A stretch of 64,000 nucleotides of DNA from Hungatella sp. UBA3048. Its GTDB lineage: Bacteria; Bacillota; Clostridia; Lachnospirales; Lachnospiraceae. The notes under the pieces were generated by a model. It was not told the origin of the DNA and did no database searches. It saw only the letters and a program-made list of their open reading frames with translations. The position numbers were made by a program, and so were the translations under genes. The first letter of the stretch is position 1, and each line of letters begins with the position of its first letter. The DNA lies in the NCBI GenBank assembly GCA_002367105.1, contig DFCS01000017.1, positions 12,516 through 76,515 of the forward strand. Direction: 5' to 3'. Positions 1 to 9,389 of this stretch are shown piece after piece.

Positions 1-1
1 T

Positions 2-1570
2 AAGACCTATCCCTATATCAAGGTAACGGTTTACGAGGACTATCCCAGGATCTTATTTTCCAGGGATATGAAAAAAGATAAAAGCAAGTATTTCGGACCG
101 TATACAAGCGCCGGAGCGGTAAAGGATACCATTGAGCTGATCCATAAGCTTTATCAGATAAGAACCTGCAACCGGAATCTGCCAAGAGACATCGGGAAGG
201 AACGCCCCTGCTTAAATTACCATATCAAGCAGTGTTCGGCCCCGTGCCAGGATTATATCAGCAGGGAAGATTACTGGATATCCATAAACCGTGCCCTGGA
301 CTTTTTAGGCGGAAAATACGGACCAGTGATTAAGATGCTGGAAGAGAAGATGCAGGCGGCATCGGAAGAAATGGATTATGAAAAGGCCATTGAGTACCGG
401 GATCTGTTAAACAGTGTAAAGCAGATCGCCCAGAAGCAGAAGATCACGGACAGCGGCATGGAAGACAGGGACATCATTGCCATGGCAAAGGATGAAATGG
501 ATGCCGTGGTGCAGGTATTCTTTGTCCGGGAAGGCAGGCTCATCGGCCGGGAGCATTTCCATGTAAGCATCGCAACGGCAGAGGATAACAGGCAGATCCT
601 GACCAGTTTTGTCAAACAGTTTTATGCAGGAACTCCTTTTGTTCCAAAAGAGCTGTGGGTACAGACTGATCTTGAGGATGAAAGTGTCATAGGGGAATGG
701 CTTTCCGCAAAGCGCGGCCAGAAGGTCAGAATCGTAGTTCCCCGGAAAGGCCAGAAGGAACGCCTGGTGGAACTGGCGGAGAAAAATGCCGCACTGGTTC
801 TTTCTCAGGATAAGGAAAAGATAAAGCGGGAAGAGCTTCGCACCATTGGCGCCATGAATGAGGTAGGCGGCTGGCTCGGGCTTTCCGGCATTAAGCGGAT
901 TGAGGCATTTGATATTTCCAACATAAGCGGCTTTGAGTCTGTAGGCTCCATGATTGTCTATGAAAATGGAAGGCCGAAGAGAAATGATTACAGGAAGTTT
1001 AAGATCAAATGGGTCAAGGGGGCCAATGATTATGCCTCCATGAATGAGGTGCTCACAAGAAGATTTTCCCATGGCCTTAAGGAAGCGGAAAGCTTAATAG
1101 AAAAGGGCGTGGATGAGGAGCTTGGAAGCTTTACCCGCTTCCCGGACTTAATCATGATGGATGGAGGACGGGGGCAGGTAAACATTGCCCTGGAGGTTTT
1201 AAAGGAACTGGATATTTCCATTCCTGTCTGCGGTATGGTAAAGGATGACAATCACAGGACAAGAGGGCTTTACTATAATAACGTGGAAATTCCCATTGAC
1301 AGGCATTCCGAAGGATTTAAGCTGGTCACCAGGATCCAGGATGAAGCCCACCGGTTTGCCATTGAATACCATAGAAGTTTAAGAAGCAAGGGACAGGTGA
1401 AATCTATTCTTGACGATATTCCTGGCATCGGCCCTAACAGGAGAAAGGCGCTGATGCGCCGGTTTAAAGGGCTGGAAGCCATAAAGGAAGCGACCATGGA
1501 GGAGCTTTCCGAAGTACCGGGTATGAATGCTCTGGCAGCGAAAAGCGTTTTCGAGTTCTTCCACATATAG
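2..1570 (+). CDS. uvrC: UvrABC excinuclease subunit C (5' partial)
   Basis: UvrC makes the dual incisions in nucleotide excision repair together with UvrA and UvrB. The reading frame is open from base 2 and already encodes UvrC sequence there (YPYIKVTV then KYFGPYTSAGA), so the true start and most of the N-terminal GIY-YIG nuclease domain lie before the window. The ATG at 68 is internal. Visible parts are the UVR motif (DYEKAIEYRDLL, near base 370), the C-terminal RNase H-like nuclease (FDISNISG near base 910 and LIMMDGGRGQ near base 1150) and a C-terminal tandem helix-hairpin-helix (IPGIGPNRRKAL). About 522 residues are present of a usual ~610. hprK follows after 59 bases. Confidence 0.96.
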   Translation, partial: KTYPYIKVTVYEDYPRILFSRDMKKDKSKYFGPYTSAGAVKDTIELIHKLYQIRTCNRNLPRDIGKERPCLNYHIKQCSAPCQDYISREDYWISINRALDFLGGKYGPVIKMLEEKMQAASEEMDYEKAIEYRDLLNSVKQIAQKQKITDSGMEDRDIIAMAKDEMDAVVQVFFVREGRLIGREHFHVSIATAEDNRQILTSFVKQFYAGTPFVPKELWVQTDLEDESVIGEWLSAKRGQKVRIVVPRKGQKERLVELAEKNAALVLSQDKEKIKREELRTIGAMNEVGGWLGLSGIKRIEAFDISNISGFESVGSMIVYENGRPKRNDYRKFKIKWVKGANDYASMNEVLTRRFSHGLKEAESLIEKGVDEELGSFTRFPDLIMMDGGRGQVNIALEVLKELDISIPVCGMVKDDNHRTRGLYYNNVEIPIDRHSEGFKLVTRIQDEAHRFAIEYHRSLRSKGQVKSILDDIPGIGPNRRKALMRRFKGLEAIKEATMEELSEVPGMNALAAKSVFEFFHI

Positions 1571-1629
1571 CTTTTCAAATGGCCAAATCTGTGATAGTAT
1601 GAAAAAAACAGATGGAAAAGAGGAGCGCC

Positions 1630-2562
1630 ATGCATGGAGTAGCTATTACTGATTTGATAAAGAAGATGAATTTCCGGAACATGACTCCGGAGATTGACGC
1701 GGAGAAAATTGTGATCAGCCATCCGGATGTCAATCGTCCGGCTTTACAGTTAGCCGGATTTTACGACCATTTTGACAACGAGCGGGTGCAGATCATCGGT
1801 TATGTGGAACAGGAATACATTCATCAGATGGAACATGACAGAAAGCTTGAGATGTACGACAAGCTTTTATCCAGCCAGATTCCGTGCCTGGTATACAGCC
1901 GGAGCCAGAGTCCGGATGAAGATATGCTGGCGTTTTGCAACCATTACGGCGTGCCATGCCTTGTATCAGATAAAACCACTTCCGATCTTATGGCGGAGAT
2001 CATCCGCTGGCTTAAAGTGAAGCTTGCGCCCTGTATCAGCATTCACGGAGTTTTGGTTGACGTATTCGGCGAAGGCGTGCTGATCATGGGAGAAAGCGGC
2101 ATTGGAAAAAGCGAGGCGGCTCTGGAACTGATCAAACGAGGCCACCGTCTTGTAACCGATGATGTGGTTGAAATCCGCAAGGTAAGCGATGAGACACTCA
2201 TAGGAACCGCCCCGGAGATTACCAGGCATTTTATAGAATTAAGGGGCATCGGCATCATTGATGTCAAGACGCTGTTCGGCGTGGAAAGTGTAAAAGATAC
2301 CCAGGCCATTGATATGGTGATCAAACTGGAAGACTGGGATAGAGATAAGGAATACGACAGAATGGGAATCGAGGACCAGTATACGGAATTCCTTGGAAAC
2401 CGGGTGGTATGCCATTCCATTCCGGTGCGTCCGGGACGTAATCTGGCTATTATTGTTGAATCTGCTGCCGTCAATTACAGACAAAAGAAGATGGGGTACA
2501 ACGCGGCTCAGGAATTATATAACCGCGTTCAGGCAAACCTTTCAAGAAAACAGGATGATTGA
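1630..2562 (+). CDS. hprK: HPr kinase/phosphorylase
   Basis: HprK phosphorylates and dephosphorylates Ser46 of HPr and Crh, setting carbon catabolite repression in Firmicutes. I chose the ATG at 1630, preceded by AGAGGAG five bases upstream, which gives 310 residues, the normal family length; an in-frame ATG at 1612 lacks a ribosome site. The Walker A loop (GESGIGKS, near residue 154) and the HprK signature (ELRGIGIIDV, near residue 203) are intact, so both activities are expected. It overlaps the murB upstream region and lies five genes before an HPr paralogue that keeps the Ser46 region, its likely substrate. Confidence 0.97.
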   Translation: MHGVAITDLIKKMNFRNMTPEIDAEKIVISHPDVNRPALQLAGFYDHFDNERVQIIGYVEQEYIHQMEHDRKLEMYDKLLSSQIPCLVYSRSQSPDEDMLAFCNHYGVPCLVSDKTTSDLMAEIIRWLKVKLAPCISIHGVLVDVFGEGVLIMGESGIGKSEAALELIKRGHRLVTDDVVEIRKVSDETLIGTAPEITRHFIELRGIGIIDVKTLFGVESVKDTQAIDMVIKLEDWDRDKEYDRMGIEDQYTEFLGNRVVCHSIPVRPGRNLAIIVESAAVNYRQKKMGYNAAQELYNRVQANLSRKQDD

Positions 2563-2570
2563 GGTGTCTG

Positions 2571-3482
2571 ATGACTGGATTTTATGAAAAACTTCTTGGT
2601 GCAGCTGATAAAGACCATATAAAAGTTGGGGAAGAGATGCGAAAGCATACCTCATTCCGGGTGGGGGGGCCTGCCGCCTGCTTTGTGATTCCCGGGGATG
2701 AGAAAGAGCTTGCTGCTGTTATGGCTCTTTGCCGTCAGGAAGAGGTGCCTTTTTTCATACTTGGCAATGGAAGCAATCTTCTGGTTGGAGATGAAGGTTA
2801 TGATGGAGTGGTCATTTCCATGGACTGCTTAAACCACTGCCAGGTGGATAAGGAGACGGGGATTTTAAAAGCTGGAGCCGGGGCACCACTTGCCCGGATT
2901 GCACTGGAAGCATATAGGGCGACCCTAACCGGTTTTGAATTTGCAGCCGGGATACCGGGCACCCTGGGGGGAGCTGTGGTGATGAACGCAGGAGCCTATG
3001 GTTCGGAGATGAAGGAGGTTCTCCGGTCTGTCAGAGTATTGACACCGGAGGGAGAAGTAAGGGAGCTGCCTGCTGACCAGCTTTCTTTAGGATACCGAGC
3101 CAGCTGTATTATACCAAAGCAGTATGTTGTGTTGGAAGCCAAGATCCGGTTACGGGATGGAGATGAGGTTTCAATTAAAAACCGGATGGATGAACTGGCC
3201 CGCAGGAGAAAAGAAAAACAACCTTTGGAATATCCAAGTGCGGGAAGCACCTTTAAGAGACCGGAAGGGCATTTTGCCGGCAAACTCATAGAGGAGGCCG
3301 GATTAAGAGGTTTTTCCCTGGGCGGCGCCCAGGTTTCAGAGAAACATTGCGGATTTGTCATTAATAAAAACGGCGCTACTGCGGCTGATATCAGAAACCT
3401 GTGCGAAGAGGTGAAAAAAAGGGTATTAAAAAATTCCGGAGTAGCTCTTGAGATGGAGGTAAAGACACTGGGGAAGTTTTAA
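2571..3482 (+). CDS. murB: UDP-N-acetylenolpyruvoylglucosamine reductase MurB
   Basis: MurB is the FAD- and NADPH-dependent enzyme that reduces UDP-GlcNAc-enolpyruvate to UDP-N-acetylmuramic acid in peptidoglycan synthesis. The FAD-binding segment GNGSNLLVGDEGYDG, the AGIPGTLGGAVVMNAGAYG motif, the substrate-binding YRAS and the catalytic AGSTFKRP segment are visible. The ATG at 2571 follows a GAGGTG site; a TTG at 2559 overlapping the hprK stop is less likely. With 303 residues it is full length. It sits between hprK and rapZ with very short gaps, as one operon. Confidence 0.97.
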   Translation: MTGFYEKLLGAADKDHIKVGEEMRKHTSFRVGGPAACFVIPGDEKELAAVMALCRQEEVPFFILGNGSNLLVGDEGYDGVVISMDCLNHCQVDKETGILKAGAGAPLARIALEAYRATLTGFEFAAGIPGTLGGAVVMNAGAYGSEMKEVLRSVRVLTPEGEVRELPADQLSLGYRASCIIPKQYVVLEAKIRLRDGDEVSIKNRMDELARRRKEKQPLEYPSAGSTFKRPEGHFAGKLIEEAGLRGFSLGGAQVSEKHCGFVINKNGATAADIRNLCEEVKKRVLKNSGVALEMEVKTLGKF

Positions 3483-3501
3483 CGGTGCAAAGGAGAACAA
3501 C

Positions 3502-4383
3502 GTGAGGCTTGTAATTGTAACAGGCATGTCAGGCGCAGGAAAGACTCAGGCGCTTAAGATGCTGGAGGATATGGGATTTTATTGCGTGGATAATCTTCCC
3601 ATTCCCCTGATTGAAACGTTCGCAGAGCTGACCCTGAGCAATCAGGGAGGGATCCGGAACGCAGCTATGGGGATTGATATCCGCAGTGGAGAGGATTTAT
3701 CGGTTTTAAACAGGATTTTTGATGATTGGTCAAGAAAACGGGTACCCTTTGAAATTCTCTTCCTTGATGCAGGTGACGAAACACTGATTAAGCGCTATAA
3801 GGAAACCAGGAGAGCCCATCCCCTGGCGGCTGGTGGAAGGATCGACAGCGGGATTGAAAAAGAACGGGTAAAGCTGGGGTTTTTAAAGGAAGAAGCGGAT
3901 TTTATCATCGATACCAGCCGGCTTCTTACAAAGGAACTCAGGCAGGAACTGGAAAAAATATTTGTGAACCGGGAATCCTACCGGAATTTATATATCACGA
4001 TTCTTTCTTTTGGATTCAAGTATGGGATTCCGTCGGATGCGGATCTGGTATTTGATGTAAGGTTTTTGCCGAATCCCTACTATGCAGAAGATCTGCGGCC
4101 TAAAACCGGAGAAGAAAAAGAAGTGCGGGACTATGTGATGCAGCATGGAACCGCTGCCCTGTTTTTAGACAAGCTTAACGATATGCTGGAATTTCTGATT
4201 CCCAATTATGTGCTGGAGGGAAAGAACCAGCTGGTAATTGCCATTGGATGCACAGGCGGCAAGCACCGGTCGGTTACCATTGCCAGGTCTGTTTATGACA
4301 GGTTTAAATCCAGGGAAGAATTTGGGATTAAGATCGAACACCGGGACATCGATAAGGATAATATACGGAAAAGGATGGTCTAG
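3502..4383 (+). CDS. rapZ: RNase adapter / nucleotide-binding protein RapZ (YvcJ)
   Basis: This is a P-loop protein of the RapZ/YvcJ family. In E. coli RapZ delivers the small RNA GlmZ to RNase E; in Bacillus YvcJ binds nucleotides and UDP-sugars and affects competence. The GTG start follows AAAGGAG. Walker A is GMSGAGKT at residues 7-14, and the conserved C-terminal GCTGGKHRSV segment is present near residue 248. Length (293 residues) is normal. whiA starts two bases after the stop. The yvcK gene that lies between yvcJ and whiA homologues in Bacillus is absent here. Confidence 0.95.
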   Translation: MRLVIVTGMSGAGKTQALKMLEDMGFYCVDNLPIPLIETFAELTLSNQGGIRNAAMGIDIRSGEDLSVLNRIFDDWSRKRVPFEILFLDAGDETLIKRYKETRRAHPLAAGGRIDSGIEKERVKLGFLKEEADFIIDTSRLLTKELRQELEKIFVNRESYRNLYITILSFGFKYGIPSDADLVFDVRFLPNPYYAEDLRPKTGEEKEVRDYVMQHGTAALFLDKLNDMLEFLIPNYVLEGKNQLVIAIGCTGGKHRSVTIARSVYDRFKSREEFGIKIEHRDIDKDNIRKRMV

Positions 4384-4385
4384 CC

Positions 4386-5354
4386 ATGTCATTTTCTTCC
4401 AAGTTAAAAGAAGAGCTTTCCAGACAGATCAGTCCGGCAAGACATTGCCAGATTGCTGAGATGGCTGCGATCATAAGCCTTTGCGGAAAAATAATCATAT
4501 CGGAAGACGACCGCTATACGATTAAAATTAATACGGAAAATGTGGCAGTTGCAAGAAAGTACTTTACATTATTGAAAAAAACATTTAATATAAGTACTGA
4601 TGTGTCCATTAGAAGAAATGCTTATTTAAATAAAAACCGTACCTATACGGTGACAATCCGGGAGCATGAGGAAGCGATCCGTGTTTTACACGCCACAAAA
4701 CTTCTTGATGAAAACGGAGAAATAGGGGAAAACTTAAATCTTGTGAGGAATGTTGTCATCCAGCAGTCCTGCTGCAGGAGGGCATTTATCCGTGGTGCAT
4801 TTCTCTCTTCCGGATCCATAAGTGATCCTGAGAAATTCTACCATTTTGAAATCGTATGTGCAACAGAAGAAAAAGCACAGCAGCTAAAGTCCATTATCGC
4901 GACCTTTGAGCTTGAGGCAAAGATCGTAAAGAGAAAACGCTATTTTGTGGTTTATATAAAAGAAGGAAACCAGATCGTAGATATTCTGAATGTTATGGAA
5001 GCTCCGGTGGCCTTAATGGAACTGGAGAACATCAGGATTTTAAAGGACATGCGCAACAGTGTGAACCGACAGGTCAACTGCGAGACTGCCAATATTAATA
5101 AAACGGTATCAGCTGCGGTAAAGCAGATAGAAGATATAACATATATCAGAGATACAATCGGACTTGATAATCTTCCGGACAATTTAAGCGAAATTGCCAG
5201 GGAACGGTTGGAGAGACCGGAAGCAACATTAAAAGAGCTTGGAGAAGCTCTTGACCCTCCTGTAGGCAAATCAGGAGTGAACCACCGACTTAGAAAGCTT
5301 GGCGACCTGGCAGGGCGGCTGCGCGGGACAGGCATTAGCAGCGGAATGGAATAA
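4386..5354 (+). CDS. whiA: Sporulation/cell-division regulator WhiA
   Basis: WhiA combines a degenerate LAGLIDADG homing-endonuclease fold with a C-terminal helix-turn-helix. It controls sporulation-septation genes in Streptomyces and affects cell division and chromosome segregation in Bacillus. Here the N-terminal SSKLKEELSRQ, the central GAFLSSGSISDPEKFYHFE segment and the C-terminal DNA-binding region (LKELGEALDPPVGKSGVNHR) all match the family. At 322 residues it is complete. It belongs to the rapZ-whiA-crh group seen in many Firmicutes. Confidence 0.95.
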   Translation: MSFSSKLKEELSRQISPARHCQIAEMAAIISLCGKIIISEDDRYTIKINTENVAVARKYFTLLKKTFNISTDVSIRRNAYLNKNRTYTVTIREHEEAIRVLHATKLLDENGEIGENLNLVRNVVIQQSCCRRAFIRGAFLSSGSISDPEKFYHFEIVCATEEKAQQLKSIIATFELEAKIVKRKRYFVVYIKEGNQIVDILNVMEAPVALMELENIRILKDMRNSVNRQVNCETANINKTVSAAVKQIEDITYIRDTIGLDNLPDNLSEIARERLERPEATLKELGEALDPPVGKSGVNHRLRKLGDLAGRLRGTGISSGME

Positions 5355-5382
5355 TCCGTTCATAGGATTGAGGAGGATAATT

Positions 5383-5640
5383 ATGGTAAGAAAAACAGTC
5401 ACCGTTGAACTTGCATCAGGCTTAGAGGCAAGACCAGTTGCTATGCTGGTTCAGGTTGCAAGCCAGTATGAAAGCAACATTTATGTTGAAATCGAATCCA
5501 AGAGAGTAAATGCAAAGAGTATTATGGGCATGATGACTCTGGGACTTGCAGCGGGAGAACAGATTACGATCACTGCGGACGGTACGGATGAGGAGCAGGC
5601 GATTGCCGAAATCGAAAAATACTTAAGCAATCACGAGTAA
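5383..5640 (+). CDS. HPr-family protein lacking the PTS histidine (Crh-like)
   Basis: This 85-residue HPr-fold protein starts at the ATG after AGGAGG. Canonical HPr has GLHARPA with the phosphorylatable His15; here the segment reads SGLEARPVAML, with Glu in place of His. The regulatory serine region is kept (NAKSIMGMM, Ser46). By analogy with Bacillus Crh, which has Gln at this position and is encoded in the same rapZ-whiA neighbourhood, it should be a substrate of HprK but unable to carry phosphate for sugar PTS transport. Its likely role is as a CcpA co-regulator. A second, true HPr is expected elsewhere. Confidence is high for the fold and moderate for the Crh role. Confidence 0.85.
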   Translation: MVRKTVTVELASGLEARPVAMLVQVASQYESNIYVEIESKRVNAKSIMGMMTLGLAAGEQITITADGTDEEQAIAEIEKYLSNHE

Positions 5641-5664
5641 TATTTAAAGAATACTGTGTGTTCC

Positions 5665-5696
5665 AGGCGGAGGCTCTGATATTGGAGGCTCCGCCT
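5665..5696 (+). terminator. Hairpin after the HPr-like gene
   Basis: AGGCGGAG and CTCCGCCT form a perfect 8-bp stem with a 16-nt loop, 25 bases after the stop of the HPr-like gene. No strong T-run follows, so it may be a weak terminator or an mRNA-stabilising hairpin. Confidence 0.5.
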
Positions 5697-5841
5697 CTTA
5701 ACGTACGAAACGAAGAAATCTGGTACAAAAGGTTTTCCGGCATGTTTCTTTATGGTATACTGTTTAATAGAGCAATGAGCGGGATTCGCAGGCTCTCACT
5801 GCGGCCTTATGCATACATAGGAAAGAAGAAGGGAGGTACAA

Positions 5842-8800
5842 ATGGCATTTACACATTTACACGTCCATACGGAATACAGCCTGTTGGACGGCTCCTGTAA
5901 GATAAAAGAGCTTGTGGCCAGGGCAAAGGAGCTTGGAATGGACAGCATGGCCATCACTGATCATGGGGTGATGTATGGCGTCATTGATTTTTACAGGGCG
6001 GCCAGAGAGGCGGGAATTAAGCCCATCATCGGGTGCGAGGTATATGTGACCTCCGGATCAAGGTTTGACAGGGAAACCGTGGGAGGGGAAGACCGTTACT
6101 ATCATCTGGTCTTATTGGCAGAGAATAACCAGGGCTACCAGAACTTAATGAAGATTGTCTCAAAGGGCTTTGTAGATGGCTTTTACTATAAACCAAGAGT
6201 GGATTATGAGATTTTAAAGGAATACAGTGAAGGGATCATTGCATTAAGTGCCTGTCTGGCAGGAGAGGTACAGAGGCTGGTCGGCCGCGGACAGTATGAG
6301 AAGGGAAGGGAAGCTGCCCTTCGCTATCAGGAGATATTCGGGAAGGGGAATTTCTATCTGGAGCTTCAGGATCATGGAATACCGGCTCAGAATACGGTAA
6401 ACCAGAATCTTCTTCGGATGAGCCAGGAAACCGGGATCGATTTGGTGGCCACCAATGATATCCACTATACTTATGCAGAGGATGCCACACCTCATGATAT
6501 CCTGCTGTGCATTCAGACCGGAAAAAAGGTGGCGGATGAGAACCGCATGCGCTACGAAGGCGGCCAGTATTACTGTAAATCCGAAGAGGAGATGCGAGAG
6601 CTCTTCTCCTATGCAGCAGAAGCCATTGACAACACTTACAAGATTGCGGAACGCTGTAATGTGGAGATCGAGTTCGGCGTGACCAAACTGCCAAAGTATG
6701 ACGTGCCGGAAGGATATGATTCCTGGACCTATTTAAACAAGCTTTGCCTGGAGGGCTTTGAGCGCCATTATCCCCAGGATGACGGGGAGTTAAAGGAAAG
6801 ACTTGAATATGAGCTGGATGTCATTCATACCATGGGGTATGTGGATTATTTCCTGATCGTATGGGATTTCATTCATTACGCCAGGTCCCAGGATATTATC
6901 GTGGGGCCGGGACGGGGATCCGCAGCAGGAAGCATCGTGTCCTACTGTCTGGGGATCACTAACATCGATCCTATCCGCTATAATCTGCTGTTTGAGCGTT
7001 TCTTAAATCCGGAGCGGATTTCCATGCCTGATATTGACGTGGATTTCTGCTTTGAACGGCGTCAGGAAGTTATCGATTATGTGGTCCGGAAGTATGGAAA
7101 GGACCAGGTGGTCCAGATCGTGACCTTTGGTACCCTGGCGGCCAAGGGTGTGGTAAGGGATGTGGGCAGGGTGCTGGACATGCCCTATGCCCGTTGCGAC
7201 ACCATAGCTAAGATGATCCCGGGAGATCTTGGCATGACCCTTGAAAAGGCTTTAAAGCAAAGCCCTGACCTAAGAAATGCATACGAGGAAGATCCTGAGG
7301 TCAAATACTTAATTGATATGTCCATGCGTCTGGAAGGCCTGCCGAGGCACACGTCCATGCATGCTGCCGGAGTCGTGATCAGCCGGACTTCCGTGGATGA
7401 ATATGTTCCTCTTTCCAGGGCAGCCGACGGAACCATTACCACACAGTTCACCATGACGACTCTGGAAGAACTGGGACTTTTAAAAATGGACTTCCTTGGG
7501 CTGCGTACTCTGACCGTTATTCAGAATGCGGTAAAGGGCATAGAGAAAAACAGACAATTATCCATTGATATGGACCGGATCAATTATAATGACAAGGCAG
7601 TTCTGGATTCCATTGGTACCGGAAAGGATGATGGAGTGTTCCAGCTGGAAAGCTCCGGTATGAAGAGCTTTATGAAGGAGCTGAAACCGGGAAGCCTGGA
7701 AGATATTATAGCCGGAATATCCCTTTACCGCCCCGGCCCCATGGACTTTATTCCAAAGTATTTAAAGGGGAAGAACGATCTCGGCTCCATTACCTATGAA
7801 TGCATCCAGTTAGAGCCCATCTTAGGCCCTACTTATGGCTGTATCGTATACCAGGAGCAGGTAATGCAGATCGTAAGGGACCTTGCCGGCTATACCATGG
7901 GCCGCAGCGATTTAGTGCGCAGAGCCATGTCAAAGAAGAAGACTTATGTCATGGAAAAGGAACGGCAGAATTTTGTTTATGGAAATCCAGAGGAGGAAGT
8001 AACCGGGTGTATCTCCAATGGGATCGATGAAAAGACGGCAAATCAAATCTATGACGAGATGATCGATTTTGCCAAATACGCCTTTAACAAGTCCCATGCG
8101 GCTGCTTATGCTGTGGTATCATATCAGACCGCCTTTTTAAAATATTATTATCCCCAGGAATTCATGGCAGCTCTTCTTACTTCGGTCATGGATAACGTAA
8201 CAAAAGTATCCGAATACATCTTAAGCTGCAGACAGATGGGAATCTCCATTCTTCCGCCGGATATTAACGAGGGAGAAAGCGGGTTTTCCGTTTCCGGAGG
8301 ATCCATCCGCTACGGTCTGTCGGCCATTAAGAGCGTAGGAAAGTCCGTAGTAGAGCAGATCGTATTGGAACGGGAACAAAATGGAATATTTCATGACATG
8401 GAAGATTTTATTGACCGGATGAGCAATAAGGAGGTCAACAAAAGGACTCTGGAAAATTTCGTAAAATCAGGAGCATTGGACACCCTTCCTGGTACAAGAA
8501 AGCAGAAGCTTTTGATTGCACCGGAGCTTTTGGAGCATAAAGCCAAGGAACGGAAAAATACTATGGAAGGCCAGATGACCCTGTTTGATATTGCAGGGGA
8601 AGAAGAAAAGAGCCATTTTCAGGTTACGTTCCCAGATGTGGGAGAATTTATAAAGGAAGATCTTCTGGCATTTGAGAAGGAGACTCTTGGCATTTATTTA
8701 AGCGGTCATCCCATGGAAGCTTACGAAACCACCTGGAGAAATAATATCACCGCAACCACCATAGATTTTGTTGTGGACGAGGAAACTGGAGATGCCGGTG

Positions 8801-9324
8801 TATCCGACGGTTCCTATGTGACCATCGGAGGTATGATTACAGGAAAGACAGTAAAAACTACTAGAAACAACAAAATGATGGCATTCCTCATCCTGGAGGA
8901 TCTGGCAGGATCCGTGGAAGTAATCGTGTTCCCCAAGGATTATGAGAGCAAGAGGGAGCTTTTTGTGGAAGATTCCAAGGTCTTCATACAAGGCAGGGTA
9001 TCCGTGGGAGAGGATCCGGTGGGAAAACTGATCTGTGAGCGGGTAACACCGTTTTCAGCTCTGCCAAAGGAACTGTGGCTGAAATTCCCTGATAAAGAAT
9101 CCTATATGGAGGTAGAACGGGAAATCTTAAATGACCTTAAGGAATCGGAGGGTGATGATTCAGTCATCATCTATCTGGAAAAAGAACGGGCCAGAAAGGT
9201 CCTGCCGGCCAACCGGAACGTAAACGCGGGAGATGGACTCCTGGATGCTCTGGTTAAAAAACTTGGTGAAAAAAATGTCAAGCTTGTAGAAAAAAAACTT
9301 GAAAAGATTGGGAAAATGAATTAG
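5842..9324 (+). CDS. dnaE: DNA polymerase III subunit alpha, DnaE type
   Basis: This is a replicative DNA polymerase of the C family. At 1160 residues it matches DnaE (not PolC) in length and domain order: an N-terminal PHP domain (HLHVHTEYSLLDG at the start, ITDHG near residue 40), the polymerase palm with catalytic acidic residues (PDIDVDFC, near residue 399), fingers and beta-binding region, helix-hairpin-helix, and an OB-fold near residues 990-1060. It starts at an ATG after GGGAGG. Clostridia usually also carry PolC for bulk synthesis, so this one may extend primers. Confidence 0.97.
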   Translation: MAFTHLHVHTEYSLLDGSCKIKELVARAKELGMDSMAITDHGVMYGVIDFYRAAREAGIKPIIGCEVYVTSGSRFDRETVGGEDRYYHLVLLAENNQGYQNLMKIVSKGFVDGFYYKPRVDYEILKEYSEGIIALSACLAGEVQRLVGRGQYEKGREAALRYQEIFGKGNFYLELQDHGIPAQNTVNQNLLRMSQETGIDLVATNDIHYTYAEDATPHDILLCIQTGKKVADENRMRYEGGQYYCKSEEEMRELFSYAAEAIDNTYKIAERCNVEIEFGVTKLPKYDVPEGYDSWTYLNKLCLEGFERHYPQDDGELKERLEYELDVIHTMGYVDYFLIVWDFIHYARSQDIIVGPGRGSAAGSIVSYCLGITNIDPIRYNLLFERFLNPERISMPDIDVDFCFERRQEVIDYVVRKYGKDQVVQIVTFGTLAAKGVVRDVGRVLDMPYARCDTIAKMIPGDLGMTLEKALKQSPDLRNAYEEDPEVKYLIDMSMRLEGLPRHTSMHAAGVVISRTSVDEYVPLSRAADGTITTQFTMTTLEELGLLKMDFLGLRTLTVIQNAVKGIEKNRQLSIDMDRINYNDKAVLDSIGTGKDDGVFQLESSGMKSFMKELKPGSLEDIIAGISLYRPGPMDFIPKYLKGKNDLGSITYECIQLEPILGPTYGCIVYQEQVMQIVRDLAGYTMGRSDLVRRAMSKKKTYVMEKERQNFVYGNPEEEVTGCISNGIDEKTANQIYDEMIDFAKYAFNKSHAAAYAVVSYQTAFLKYYYPQEFMAALLTSVMDNVTKVSEYILSCRQMGISILPPDINEGESGFSVSGGSIRYGLSAIKSVGKSVVEQIVLEREQNGIFHDMEDFIDRMSNKEVNKRTLENFVKSGALDTLPGTRKQKLLIAPELLEHKAKERKNTMEGQMTLFDIAGEEEKSHFQVTFPDVGEFIKEDLLAFEKETLGIYLSGHPMEAYETTWRNNITATTIDFVVDEETGDAGVSDGSYVTIGGMITGKTVKTTRNNKMMAFLILEDLAGSVEVIVFPKDYESKRELFVEDSKVFIQGRVSVGEDPVGKLICERVTPFSALPKELWLKFPDKESYMEVEREILNDLKESEGDDSVIIYLEKERARKVLPANRNVNAGDGLLDALVKKLGEKNVKLVEKKLEKIGKMN

Positions 9325-9389
9325 AATACAACATGTATGCAATGAAAAACTTACAATAACAGATATCCGTGAATCAGGAGGAAGCTACT

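Noticed and set aside
407..1072. Long minus-strand frame opposite uvrC
   Set aside because: It is the antisense of a clear uvrC gene, has no ribosome site and no recognisable protein; likewise the other antisense frames across hprK, murB, dnaE, larA and livG.
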